The translations under genes and the position numbers were made by a program. Below are positions 53,189 to 62,150 of a stretch of DNA of 64,000 bases, piece by piece; the first letter of the stretch is position 1, and each line of letters opens with the position of its first letter. Under the pieces are notes generated by a model. That model searched no databases. It saw nothing but the letters and a program-made list of their open reading frames with translations, and was not told the DNA's origin. The stretch lies in the NCBI RefSeq assembly GCF_019972835.1, contig NZ_BPPB01000004.1:186001-250000 (forward strand). The letters are read 5' to 3'. Origin of the DNA: Lactobacillus laiwuensis. Lineage in GTDB: Bacteria; Bacillota; Bacilli; Lactobacillales; Lactobacillaceae.

Positions 53189-53202
53189 ATGGTATATACC
53201 AT
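53189..53202. promoter_or_regulatory. HutC/NagR-type operator, distal
   Basis: ATGGTATATACCAT is a perfect 14-base palindrome with the same GTATATAC core as the two sites beside the GntR gene at 29.8 kb, suggesting control by that regulator or a relative. Confidence 0.55.
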
Positions 53203-53293
53203 ATTTTTTTACTAATAAAATACATCTTTTTAATTATTATTTAATAAAAAGATGCATCTATTGTTTGTCAACCTCAATGAGAAAGACTTTGAT

Positions 53294-53692
53294 TTAGAGT
53301 TTATCTTTAAATGGACGAAAGGTTTCATGTTTAGTTGAATATTCCACAACTTTCTTTATCTTTTTCCCAGTAAACTCTATTAGTGACACTCCATCGAAAC
53401 AATATTCCTCTTTTTCTACAGCATCAAAATACCAAGTAACAACAAATTTACCAGTATCATTTTGTTCAATTTTATAAATATCCCATTTTAAAACTGTCTG
53501 CTCCTCAGACTTTGAATTGATATAGGCTTTTAACTCATCTAGTCCTTCATAAGTAGCACCATAGCATTCACGGTAATAAACATCTTGGCTAAACCAACTA
53601 TCAAGAGCAGAAAAATCTTTTTTAATCCAAGAATTAAAGTAATCTCTGATAGTTTGTTCTTTTTCTATAGTTTGACTGGAATTTGATAACAT
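53294..53692 (-). CDS. SnoaL/NTF2-like domain protein
   Basis: The 132-residue single-domain protein has the NTF2-like fold signature, an N-terminal helix (IRDYFNSWIKKDFSALDSWF) followed by alternating strands (YYRECYGATYEGLDELKAYI, FVVTWYFDAV, EYCFDGVSLIEFTGKKI). Family members are small ketosteroid-isomerase-like enzymes or binding proteins. No catalytic role can be assigned. It stands alone between two EIIC genes with terminators on both sides and is preceded by TTAGGAG. Confidence 0.8.
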   Translation of the reverse strand: MLSNSSQTIEKEQTIRDYFNSWIKKDFSALDSWFSQDVYYRECYGATYEGLDELKAYINSKSEEQTVLKWDIYKIEQNDTGKFVVTWYFDAVEKEEYCFDGVSLIEFTGKKIKKVVEYSTKHETFRPFKDKL

Positions 53693-53795
53693 AATATTTA
53701 TCTCCTAATTTATAAGCGAAAGATCCTAATATTAAGTCTAAAATGACCACTTTTTATAATTTATTATCAATTAATATACATATCAAAGCAATAAA

Positions 53796-53828
53796 AAATA
53801 ACTAACTTAACAAATAAGCTAGTTATTT
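53796..53828 (-). terminator. Terminator after the second EIIC gene
   Basis: AAATAACTAACTTA (53796-53809) and TAAGCTAGTTATTT (53815-53828) form a stem with one mismatch, followed by T-rich sequence on the minus strand. It begins about 30 bases after the EIIC stop at 53861. Confidence 0.8.
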
Positions 53829-53860
53829 TAGACTAAATTGAGTTTTGCTATAATAAAGTT

Positions 53861-55192
53861 TTACTTCTCGGGCTTTACTTTAATTCCTTTATTACTTGCA
53901 ATAACAAATGGCATGTAAAGGAATATATCTAAGATGAAAAGCAGTAAAGATAAAATTGTTGCAGGAATATCTCCAGCAGTAGTAACCCAAGTAGTTAAAA
54001 TAGGAGGGATTGTCCAAGCTGGTATTACAACACTTTTGGCAACTAAGCCCACCATAGTCAAAGGATAAGCTATTGCTAAATTAATTAATGGTACAAAAAT
54101 GAAAGGAATTACAAAATACGGATTCATAACTACTGGAAGACCAAACATGATAGGCTCTGAAACATTAAAAAAGCTTGGCAACAAACCTAATTTAGCAACA
54201 TCCCGGTAATCTTTTCGCTTAGAAACAATAAAAATTGCTATTAAGAACGGCAATATTGCTCCAGTACCACCGAACAAAGTATACATCCCGAGCCAAGGAT
54301 TAGTAACAATATTAGGCACTGCTTTATGAGCCGCGAATGCAGCCATATTTTGTTGGATTGCAGCTAACATTGGAGGAGAAGTAACTGAAGCGACAATATT
54401 TTGTCCGTGTAAACCAAAAAACCATAAGAATTGAGTAACAAACTGAATTACAAAGCAGCCAATCCAAGATTCCATAGCAGCTTGCAAAGGCTTGGAAATA
54501 ATGGTTTGAACCAAGTCAGTAACCCCTTGATGGAATATTTGAACATAGGCAAAACTGAAAACTGCAAAAACAATGACTACAAGAGATTCAGGAATCAAAG
54601 AATTAAATGACTGAGCCACTGCTGGTGGTACTCCATCAGGCATTTTTATTCTTAATTTCTTAGATTTATAAAAGAAAAGTAATAATTCAGTGCTTAAAAT
54701 TGCCGCAATCAAGCCAACAAACATACCTCCAGAAGAAGTTAGAGCTTGAGTGTATACCCCCGTTACCGTCACGTTTTTCATTGAACCGGATACAACAGCC
54801 TGATTATTTAAAGGAAACATTATCAAAGCTGTAGCAACACTTAATATTCCCGCATGAATAGGACTAATGTCATTATTGCCTATCCTACCATCTGCAATAT
54901 AAGAATTTAGTAATCTGTAACCAATAATAAAAGTTACAAAAATAGTCATAAAACCCATGGTACCGTTATTTACCATCGTTCCCATTTGAGTTAAATTTGC
55001 AGCATACGGAAACACTTTTAAAACAGCAGGCTGATTTAAAACCAGGGAATTTAATAATATAAACAATGAGTTTACCATTATAATAGGTGTAATGTCGACA
55101 AAGGCATCACGTATAGCTACCAAATGCCGTTGATTACCAATCTTAGTAGCTAGCGGTAAAATCATTTTGCTAATTTTGTCAGAAATACTCAT
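53861..55192 (-). CDS. PTS lactose/cellobiose-family EIIC permease of the LacI-controlled region
   Basis: The 443-residue permease starts ILPLATKIGNQRHLVAIRDAF. It has FVTQFLWFFGLHGQNIVASV and NVSEPIMFGLPVVMNPYF, the family signatures, and about ten membrane segments. Two GAAACGTTTC palindromes lie in its 140-base upstream gap, shared with the promoter of the GH1-ROK-LacI-fucosidase operon. It therefore probably imports the beta-glycoside or fucosyl disaccharide used by that operon. No EIIA/EIIB alongside. Confidence 0.93.
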   Translation of the reverse strand: MSISDKISKMILPLATKIGNQRHLVAIRDAFVDITPIIMVNSLFILLNSLVLNQPAVLKVFPYAANLTQMGTMVNNGTMGFMTIFVTFIIGYRLLNSYIADGRIGNNDISPIHAGILSVATALIMFPLNNQAVVSGSMKNVTVTGVYTQALTSSGGMFVGLIAAILSTELLLFFYKSKKLRIKMPDGVPPAVAQSFNSLIPESLVVIVFAVFSFAYVQIFHQGVTDLVQTIISKPLQAAMESWIGCFVIQFVTQFLWFFGLHGQNIVASVTSPPMLAAIQQNMAAFAAHKAVPNIVTNPWLGMYTLFGGTGAILPFLIAIFIVSKRKDYRDVAKLGLLPSFFNVSEPIMFGLPVVMNPYFVIPFIFVPLINLAIAYPLTMVGLVAKSVVIPAWTIPPILTTWVTTAGDIPATILSLLLFILDIFLYMPFVIASNKGIKVKPEK

Positions 55193-55230
55193 TTTCTCCC
55201 CTTCAACTTTTTACCTTAAAATATTAACTT

Positions 55231-55244
55231 TTGAAACGTTTCAA
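55231..55244. promoter_or_regulatory. LacI-type operator, EIIC promoter copy 1
   Basis: TTGAAACGTTTCAA is a perfect 14-base palindrome, identical to the site at 59915-59928. It lies 39 bases before the EIIC start. Likely bound by the LacI-family protein at 56648; a cre role for CcpA is also possible because the cores are alike. Confidence 0.7.
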
Positions 55245-55265
55245 CAATATTATTATAACTCTATA

Positions 55266-55280
55266 TTGGAAACGTTTCAA
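55266..55280. promoter_or_regulatory. LacI-type operator, EIIC promoter copy 2
   Basis: TTGGAAACGTTTCAA contains the same GAAACGTTTC core 36 bases from copy 1, about 3.5 helical turns, so the pair could bracket the promoter. Confidence 0.65.
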
Positions 55281-55332
55281 CTAAAAATGTAAGTGATTAC
55301 ATAGAAGCTTGAGTGCTTTTAAAAACTATTTA

Positions 55333-56655
55333 TCACTTTTTAATTTTTATTACACCATATGGAAAAGCAGTTTTCGGCAAGTTAATAATATTATCGTAAA
55401 CAGAAAGGGGCTTCCCCGATTCTAAGCTTAAAAACGCATTCGCTTTTGCTGGCAAATCATTGACTGAAATTTTGTGATTAACTTCTTCACTGTTATAAAA
55501 TAAATAGTAGTCTGCGTTTTTCTTTGTCATAAAAATGTTCTTATTGACATATTCTGGACAGCCACGTGTATCATAGACGGCTTCACCAAAAACTTTTAAC
55601 CAATCCCCTAGTTTTTTCATTAATTCTAAGGCAGTCTGTGGCAAAGTACCGTCTGGTTTAGGACCAATTCCTAAAATGACGTTGCCGCCTAGTGAGATAA
55701 TTTTGATGATATTATCTAGTATTTCTCTAAAACTTTTATACTGATCATTAGGTACATATCCCCAATTTTTAGCCAAAGTTAAGTTAGACTCCCAAACCTT
55801 TTGTGGAGGTATGGTAGGTATTTGTTGTTCTGGTGTAACATAATTTTCGTATTTTCCACCAATTGTGCGGTCAACAATCAGGGTATCAGCTTTAATTTGC
55901 CAGATCTTTTTGGCAATTTGCTCCATAGGCAAGAATTCATGGTGACCCCCATTAACCCAGCCCGCATCAAGCCATAATATGTCAATTGGTCCATAATTTT
56001 GACAAATTTCCACTAACTGATTTTCAACAAACTTCTGAAATTTTTGCCATAGCTCAGGCTTTTGTGCTGGATCATAACTTGCATATCTTCCTCGGGGATC
56101 AGAGCCAGGTTCCCAATAAAAAGGACAGTGCCAGTCAGCCTTTGAATAATAAGCACCGGTAGCAATTCCTTCCTTGCGAAAAGCCTCGTTAACATATTTT
56201 AAGATATCAGCCAATGGATTATTATGAAAAGCAGAATCTTTACCGGTAATCTTATAGTCGCTATATTTTGTATCGTACATGTTAAAACCATCATGGTGCT
56301 TTGTGGTAAAAATCATATACTTAAAGCCAGCATATTTTGCTGCTTTAGCCCAACTTTCTGGATTAAAATTCACCGGATTAAATTCATGGTTTAATGCCCA
56401 ATAATCATGTCTTAATTCTTTTAGATCTTTGCGAAAAGCACCATGCTTACGAGCCCAATCATCTTCTTTTGATAATTGCCATGATTCAACAATACCTGCT
56501 TGGGCATATAAGCCCCAATGAAAAATAATACCCAGTTTTTGATTTTGAAACCATTCTAATTTATCCCGGATTGCTTGCGGTAAATCTTGATAGCTTTCCT
56601 GTTGCGCTTTCTTATTCTCAACTATATCTTGTCTCTTCTCATTTTTTTCATTCAT
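55333..56655 (-). CDS. GH29 alpha-L-fucosidase, intracellular
   Basis: The 440-residue enzyme has the GH29 barrel with GIIFHWGLYA near residue 45, FTTKHHDGFNMYDTKYSDY (112-132) and GPIDILWLDAGW, in which Asp230 is the expected catalytic nucleophile. No signal peptide is present, so it acts inside the cell on an imported substrate. The ATG at 56655 follows AAAGGAG and overlaps the LacI stop (ATGAATGA). The ORF can be extended 23 codons upstream but inside lacI without a ribosome site. Last gene of the LacI operon. Confidence 0.9.
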   Translation of the reverse strand: MNEKNEKRQDIVENKKAQQESYQDLPQAIRDKLEWFQNQKLGIIFHWGLYAQAGIVESWQLSKEDDWARKHGAFRKDLKELRHDYWALNHEFNPVNFNPESWAKAAKYAGFKYMIFTTKHHDGFNMYDTKYSDYKITGKDSAFHNNPLADILKYVNEAFRKEGIATGAYYSKADWHCPFYWEPGSDPRGRYASYDPAQKPELWQKFQKFVENQLVEICQNYGPIDILWLDAGWVNGGHHEFLPMEQIAKKIWQIKADTLIVDRTIGGKYENYVTPEQQIPTIPPQKVWESNLTLAKNWGYVPNDQYKSFREILDNIIKIISLGGNVILGIGPKPDGTLPQTALELMKKLGDWLKVFGEAVYDTRGCPEYVNKNIFMTKKNADYYLFYNSEEVNHKISVNDLPAKANAFLSLESGKPLSVYDNIINLPKTAFPYGVIKIKK

Positions 56656-57631
56656 CTTGCAACTCCTTTTGCCAAAATATCTTGTCTTTAATAAAAACCT
56701 GATTTTCAACTTTCTGATGATCAAGCAGCTTTAATACTGTTTCCGCAACTTTTTCTGCTACTTTCTCAACTGGTTGTTTTATTAAAGTAACCGGTAATTT
56801 CATATTTTGTAATAAATGGGAATAGCCAAATCCAGCAACAGCGATATCTGTTCCTACCTTTTTACCACAATCACGAACCCCTTGAACGACCTGAATAGCA
56901 TTAGTATAATTAGTGACAAAAATTGAGTCAAAACCTTTTTTATTCAATCCTGCAACTGCTTCGTAAGCTTCAGTCGTACCGTAGTTAACATAAATTACTT
57001 GATCAGGAGTAAGTGTTACCCCCATTAATTTGCATGCGGCGTTGATGCCAGCTAGCCGCTGTTGCAGCACATAGTCACTTTCAGTTGGAATCAAAAAAGC
57101 AGGTTTATTTCTTTTTTGCAGTATTTTAGTGACAACCTTTTGCGAAGCCATCATATCTGCACTCATGATTTCCGGCACTTTTTTGTCTGACAATGAGGCT
57201 TCAACTGAAACAACCGGTAATGGCAATTGTCCCACTTTTTGAAAAGATTGCCACTTACTTTCTGCTTTCAAAACGATTAAAGCATCAACAGACCGTTCAA
57301 TTAGTTTTGCTAGTTTAAATTCAAAAGTTTTTTCATTATTACGATGACTGGTTAAAAGTAAAAAATACCCGGCATGATCGAACAATTGCTCTAAAGCTGC
57401 TATTAATTGAGAGCTGTAGAAGTTATCCATGTTATCTACCAATATCCCAATTGAAAAGGACTTATTCATCTTAAGAGATTTAGCGGTTTGATTTGGTATA
57501 TAGTGTAATTCCTTGATAGCCTGCTTGATCTTCTCTTCATTTTCTTTTTTTAAATGAATACCATTTAAATAACGAGAGATAGAACCAACTGATACACCTG
57601 ACCTATTAGCAATATCTTTAATTGTTGCCAT
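56648..57631 (-). CDS. LacI-family transcriptional repressor
   Basis: The 327 residues begin with the LacI helix-turn-helix and hinge (TIKDIANRSGVSVGSISRYL and then YIPNQTAKSLK). A periplasmic-binding-protein-like sensor domain follows, with FSIGILVDNMDNFYSSQLI and the ribose-binding-like IYVNYGTTEAYEAV. It overlaps ROK and fucosidase genes on either side, so it represses its own operon. The GAAACGTTTC palindromes at 55231, 55266 and 59915 are the probable operators. Confidence 0.93.
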   Translation of the reverse strand: MATIKDIANRSGVSVGSISRYLNGIHLKKENEEKIKQAIKELHYIPNQTAKSLKMNKSFSIGILVDNMDNFYSSQLIAALEQLFDHAGYFLLLTSHRNNEKTFEFKLAKLIERSVDALIVLKAESKWQSFQKVGQLPLPVVSVEASLSDKKVPEIMSADMMASQKVVTKILQKRNKPAFLIPTESDYVLQQRLAGINAACKLMGVTLTPDQVIYVNYGTTEAYEAVAGLNKKGFDSIFVTNYTNAIQVVQGVRDCGKKVGTDIAVAGFGYSHLLQNMKLPVTLIKQPVEKVAEKVAETVLKLLDHQKVENQVFIKDKIFWQKELQDE

Positions 57632-58499
57632 TTCCCACCTCTATTGCATAATCCGAAATAAAGTTATATGCAGCTCCATATAAATTCGCATTATTATGAT
57701 ACTGACACTCTTTGACTTCGGGCATTATTTCGCTTACTTTATTTTTTACCAATTCTGCATACAAACGTTTAGATATTTCGGCACTAAAACCTTTATGGGC
57801 TGAAATACCACCACCAATTATTAAAGCATCAAAATCAAAAGCGACTTCAATATTATATAAGCCAATAGCCAAAAAACTGTACACTTTATCAATCAGGTCT
57901 TGCGCTAGTTTATCTCCTTGGTCTGCTAATAGAAATAATTTTTCACCATCGATGTTATCAATACCAGTTTGTCTTTCATATGCAGATGCAGCTTTAACAA
58001 TTGTTGCCCGTGTGCTGAGAGTTCCTCCATCACTGGTTTGCATAAGACCAAATTCTCCCCCAAATAAATGGTTGCCTTTATACAATTTTCTATTAATAAA
58101 AATTGCACCACCGATACCTGTGCCAATTATAATGAAAGCTACATTGGTAAATTTTTTACCGGCACCGATATTGACCTCACAAATACCAGCACAATTAGCA
58201 TCATTTTCAATTGCGATAGGTAAAGAAAATTCCTCTTGTAATTCTTTAAATATTGGTCTGTCATGAATATAGGGAACTGCACTGATGCCTTTAATTGTGC
58301 CACTTGACTTATCAACAGCACCAGGTGCGCTAATAGCTATGCCGTCAAAATTATGCTGATCAATGAAGCGGTGCATTTGCAATTTCAAACCTGCAAAAGT
58401 CTTGGGCGTAACAAATTTTTCTATGCTAGTTATCTTATTGTCATGAAAGCTACCACACTTGATATTCGTTCCACCAATATCAAAAACTGCTAATTTCAT
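57618..58499 (-). CDS. ROK-family sugar kinase
   Basis: The 293-residue protein has the ATP-binding FDIGGTNIKCGSF at the start, the substrate Asp in ENDANCAGICEVNIGAG, and IIGTGIGGAIFINRKLYKGNHLFGGEFG. The helix-turn-helix of ROK repressors is absent, so it is a kinase. The Cys-rich zinc motif CxCGxxGCxE common in ROK glucokinases is not present. It probably phosphorylates a free hexose released by the operon's glycosidases. Overlaps lacI by 14 bases. Confidence 0.9.
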   Translation of the reverse strand: MKLAVFDIGGTNIKCGSFHDNKITSIEKFVTPKTFAGLKLQMHRFIDQHNFDGIAISAPGAVDKSSGTIKGISAVPYIHDRPIFKELQEEFSLPIAIENDANCAGICEVNIGAGKKFTNVAFIIIGTGIGGAIFINRKLYKGNHLFGGEFGLMQTSDGGTLSTRATIVKAASAYERQTGIDNIDGEKLFLLADQGDKLAQDLIDKVYSFLAIGLYNIEVAFDFDALIIGGGISAHKGFSAEISKRLYAELVKNKVSEIMPEVKECQYHNNANLYGAAYNFISDYAIEVGNGNN

Positions 58500-58515
58500 A
58501 TTTGTGCCTTCTTTT

Positions 58516-59892
58516 TTAATTCAGGCTTGCGCCATTACTTGATATTACCTTTTTAAACCACCAATAACTCTTCTTAGGAATGCGTTTAAGATCCAATAAA
58601 TCGGTATTAGTGCGATTAACATAAACCATGCCATAACGCTTAGCCATATCTCCGCCAGAGCTGGGTATATCAATTAACCCCCAGACTAAATAGCCTAGAA
58701 CCTTGACACCGTCATTATTCATTGCTTTTTTTAAAGCACGTAAATGTTCTTTGTGGTATTCAATTCTCTGATCATCTTGAATTTCTTTACCGTCATATTT
58801 TTCTCTTAATCCAATGCCGTTTTCGATAGGAAACAGAGGTACATGATACTGATTATAGGTTTTAGTCAAAACATCCCTAAAGCCATCAGGATCAATCGAC
58901 CAACCCCACTCATTTACTGGTAAAAATGGATTCTCTTTTCCACCAAATTTAAAGTAATAATTAGGAGCAGTTTTTTCGGGTACAAGAGTGCTGCTAATTG
59001 TCGAACTTTGATAATAACTGAATGCGATAAAATCACTTTTCATTTTACTGATTTCTGCAAGATCACTAGGTAGGACACCAGTTTGAATATTATTTTTTTG
59101 GACAAAATTAACTACTTCATTTGAATAATGTCCTAAAACAAAGGCATCAAGCAAGTTTTTGTTAAGAAATTCGTCTATTTGACGAGCATATAAAATATCT
59201 TTAGGCATTGATGAAGCTGGATAAACTTCACTATATGCCAACATACCACCTATTTTAGCACTTGTTTTTTTATGTAAGTAATTAGCAATTTGCGCATGAG
59301 CCAGCATCAAATGGTGACTAATAATATACAAATCAGCCATTGTTTCCTCACCTTTTATTTTGCCGGCAATTTTTGTTGCTCCAGGCATAAAATAAAGATT
59401 TTGTTCATTAAATGTTATCCAGTATTTTACCCTTTCACCAAAAATATCAATCATTTTTTTGCCATAACGAACAAAAGCATCAACTACGTGGCGACTACTA
59501 AAACCATTGTACTTTTGGGCTAAATTCAATGGCATATCAAAGTGGTAAAGACAAATCATTGGTTCGATATTTCTTGCAAGTAAGTTGTCAATTAAGTCTG
59601 AATAAAATTTAATTCCTTCAGGATTAAAATCACCATCACCCAAAGGATTAACCCTACTCCAAGAGATTTGGAAACGGTAGCAGTTGATCCCCAGATCAGC
59701 ATATAAATCAAGATCTTCTGGATAGCGATGGTACTCATCGATTGCTGTATCCCAAATTGAAGTGCCATCTTTTGCTCTATAAGTATCATAAACTGACTTA
59801 CCCTTGCCTCCTTCTTTGACAGCTCCTTCAGTTTGCATACTAGATGTAGAGTTGCCCCACAGAAAGTTTTTCGGGAAAACCTTTTTTACCAT
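58516..59892 (-). CDS. GH1 6-phospho-beta-glucosidase
   Basis: The 458 residues have the GH1 N-terminal FLWGNSTSSMQTEGA, acid/base Glu in ITFNEQNLYF, nucleophile Glu in FPIENGIGLRE and the phosphate-binding Ser/Lys/Tyr in SSGGDMAKRYG. The position held by Trp in LacG-type galactosidases is Ser here, favouring phospho-glucosides. First gene of the operon, 16 bases before the ROK kinase. A GAAACGTTTC operator lies 23 bases upstream of its ATG. Confidence 0.92.
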   Translation of the reverse strand: MVKKVFPKNFLWGNSTSSMQTEGAVKEGGKGKSVYDTYRAKDGTSIWDTAIDEYHRYPEDLDLYADLGINCYRFQISWSRVNPLGDGDFNPEGIKFYSDLIDNLLARNIEPMICLYHFDMPLNLAQKYNGFSSRHVVDAFVRYGKKMIDIFGERVKYWITFNEQNLYFMPGATKIAGKIKGEETMADLYIISHHLMLAHAQIANYLHKKTSAKIGGMLAYSEVYPASSMPKDILYARQIDEFLNKNLLDAFVLGHYSNEVVNFVQKNNIQTGVLPSDLAEISKMKSDFIAFSYYQSSTISSTLVPEKTAPNYYFKFGGKENPFLPVNEWGWSIDPDGFRDVLTKTYNQYHVPLFPIENGIGLREKYDGKEIQDDQRIEYHKEHLRALKKAMNNDGVKVLGYLVWGLIDIPSSGGDMAKRYGMVYVNRTNTDLLDLKRIPKKSYWWFKKVISSNGASLN

Positions 59893-59914
59893 TTCCTAAC
59901 CTCATTTCATTTCT

Positions 59915-59928
59915 TTGAAACGTTTCAA
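59915..59928. promoter_or_regulatory. LacI-type operator of the GH1-ROK-LacI-fucosidase operon
   Basis: TTGAAACGTTTCAA, identical to 55231-55244, sits 23 bases upstream of the GH1 start between the likely promoter (AT-rich, 59930-59960) and the gene. Confidence 0.7.
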
Positions 59929-59993
59929 TAATATTATATAAAAATGGTTTTATTAAGTAAAGTACTTAACTAATTCACTGCAAAACCATATAG

Positions 59994-60020
59994 AAAAACG
60001 ACACCTTCAAAAGATGTCGT
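59994..60020 (-). terminator. Terminator of the SLAP-domain gene
   Basis: ACGACA (59998-60003) and TGTCGT (60015-60020), extended by CTT/AAG with one mismatch, form a stem followed by TTTTTC on the minus strand. It lies 21 bases after the stop at 60042. Confidence 0.85.
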
Positions 60021-60041
60021 CCTATTTGAAATACCAAAACA

Positions 60042-61601
60042 CTACTTATTTGTTGCAGCATAGTCAGAAATATTTAAAGTTTGTTGGAAGCCATTAGCGC
60101 TTGTAACAGTCAGTACTGTATTATTATTGCTAAACTGAACGGCACTTTTATCAACGCCGTTGACGCTGGCAACCAAATCAACTATTTGATTAGATTCATT
60201 GATCGTCAAATTTTTCAAATCATTAACTACTACTTTTTTGCCATTTAAGGCTGCTTTCGCATTATTTATTTGGTTTACTATATCACTAACTTGGGCCACC
60301 GTTGCAATAGCTGTATTAACTTGACTACCACTTGAAATGGCTGAATCATAGGCATTACGCAGAGCTTTAGCGGAAAGCTTATATAAATCACTCGCTTTAA
60401 CTGCTGCATCTTGAGTTAACAAGTCTTGCAGAGCCTTTTTATCAGTTGAAGTAGCAGTAACAGTCTCACCTTTAGCTGTCTCCGGAGTATTGACTGGCGT
60501 TAGTTTAACACCACTAACTTTACTAATATCGTCTTGCTTAATATAACCGTTCTTGTCACTTTGTAATTTATAGAACAATTCGGCTTTATTATCATCCTTT
60601 ACCCAGATGTACCTTAATTCTGTCACACGTGCCCTGTGGCCTTTAGCAAAAGTTTTGGTTGGTTGTGCCACACCTTTGCTGTTATACACATTGGTAGTAC
60701 GAGCTAAAGTAATTGTTGTGACGTCTGTATCATCTTCAGGTTTTGAATTTGTTGGCTGCAATTGTTTGCCAGAAACTATACCAACGTTATTCTTCTTAAC
60801 CCATTGATCTTCACCAGGGAAGTTATCGTCTTTAATCCGATAAAACAGCTTTTTGCCAATATATTTGAGTTGATCAACTGTGATTTTTTCGTCTTTTCTA
60901 ATTAAAGTTTTAGTGGAGTGACCATTACCATCGTAAATATAAGCATTATGACTTAATGTGATTACTGTAGGATCATTCTGGTTGTCACTTGGTGAATTAT
61001 CATCCTTACCTGGCTTTTTATTAACTGGCTTTAACTTAGCGCCTGTAGTTTTTCCCACATTAGCTGCCTTAATAAACTGGTTGCTTTGGCCACCAATTCT
61101 GTAAAACAACTTTTTACCAATATAAATAAGTTGATCAACTGTAACTGTTTGACCCTTTTTTATCTTCTTTTTCTCGGTTTTACCTTTTGCATCATAAATA
61201 TAGGCATTATGCTTTATTTTAGCTTTAGTTGTAGCTGCAGGTTTTACAACCTTCTTACCATTAACATAGCCAACATTGGCTGCCTTAACGTAGGCATTGC
61301 CACCCAAATTATAATATTCCTTATTTTTGATTGTAACTTTCTCACTAAATGTCAAGGTAATACCTTTGCCTATTTTGGTATTCTTAGCACTACCCATATA
61401 GGTCTTCAGTCTCTTGCCATTTTTGTCATAAACATAAGCATTATGACTCAACTTAATCGTATTTTGCTTTGAATTGTTGCTTTTCTTCGTTGCAACCTTG
61501 TCAGCTGCTTGAACAGCAGTAAATTGACCTGCTCCTATTACAGGGCTAACACCAATTAACGCAGCAGCCGATATCATCATAAATTTATGACTAAATTTCA
61601 T
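60042..61601 (-). CDS. Secreted SLAP-domain (S-layer-associated) cell-wall protein
   Basis: The 519 residues start with a signal peptide (basic MKFSHKF, hydrophobic core, cleavage near VQA-AD at 32-34). Four SLAP-type wall-binding repeats follow, beginning near residues 47, 125, 210 and 295 (for example LSHNAYVYDKNGKR, IKHNAYIYDAKGK, LSHNAYIYDGNGHS, LARTTNVYNSKGV). The last 140 residues are different and of unknown role. SLAP modules bind the Lactobacillus cell wall noncovalently. ATG 61601 follows GAGGTAGAG. It is monocistronic and diverges from the YSIRK protein. Confidence 0.92.
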   Translation of the reverse strand: MKFSHKFMMISAAALIGVSPVIGAGQFTAVQAADKVATKKSNNSKQNTIKLSHNAYVYDKNGKRLKTYMGSAKNTKIGKGITLTFSEKVTIKNKEYYNLGGNAYVKAANVGYVNGKKVVKPAATTKAKIKHNAYIYDAKGKTEKKKIKKGQTVTVDQLIYIGKKLFYRIGGQSNQFIKAANVGKTTGAKLKPVNKKPGKDDNSPSDNQNDPTVITLSHNAYIYDGNGHSTKTLIRKDEKITVDQLKYIGKKLFYRIKDDNFPGEDQWVKKNNVGIVSGKQLQPTNSKPEDDTDVTTITLARTTNVYNSKGVAQPTKTFAKGHRARVTELRYIWVKDDNKAELFYKLQSDKNGYIKQDDISKVSGVKLTPVNTPETAKGETVTATSTDKKALQDLLTQDAAVKASDLYKLSAKALRNAYDSAISSGSQVNTAIATVAQVSDIVNQINNAKAALNGKKVVVNDLKNLTINESNQIVDLVASVNGVDKSAVQFSNNNTVLTVTSANGFQQTLNISDYAATNK

Positions 61602-62150
61602 TTTGCTTCTCTACCTCGTTATTTATAAAATTCTATCAATACCTAATATTGTATACTAAAAAATGATTGACATAAACAATGTAAAACTTTACTTACTTTT
61701 TCTTAATACTCTTGCATAAATGTAAAATACCCGCAAAATTTATTTCACTTATTTTACAAGTTGTAATTTTTCATTAACTCACAGTTTTTATTTACAGCTT
61801 ATAAGAAATAAACTTAGGCTGTTAAATTTAAAAACTTATTATATATGTTTAAATACTATACTAAAATACATTTATATTGGGCATAATATTTACACCATTT
61901 TTAAAAAAGTATTTTTGTTATTTTTACTAAAAATATCAATAAAAAAGCACTTTTTGTTATATTAATTTTCCCATTGCTACTAAAGCTTTAATTTATTTTA
62001 TTATATATAATTTTTGCTTTTTATAGTTTATTTTTAAAAACAAGTTATTTATAAAATAATATAAAATAAAATTCAATTATTGACATTTGATAAATCGTCA
62101 AGTAAATTTATAGTTGTATAGTATTTAAATAAGAAAGGATATATATATAT
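61602..62150. other. AT-rich divergent intergenic region between two surface-protein genes
   Basis: About 550 bases, extremely AT-rich, with no supported ORF. It must hold the promoters of both surface genes; on the minus strand TTGTTT and TATACA at 18-base spacing (about 61655-61685) are candidates for the SLAP gene. I see no tRNA, riboswitch or long inverted repeat in it. Confidence 0.6.
62080..62108 (+). promoter_or_regulatory. Promoter of the YSIRK surface protein gene
   Basis: Perfect -35 TTGACA (62080-62085), 17-base spacer, -10 TAAATT (62103-62108). TTGAC and GTCAA (62097-62101) form an inverted repeat within it that could be an operator. Confidence 0.5.

Noticed and set aside
57712-58266. 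184-codon plus-strand ORF opposite the ROK kinase
   Set aside because: Antisense shadow; the minus-strand frame has full ROK motifs.
61086-61472. 128-codon ORF opposite the SLAP protein
   Set aside because: Antisense shadow of repetitive SLAP codons; Ile/Phe/Leu-rich and no ribosome site.
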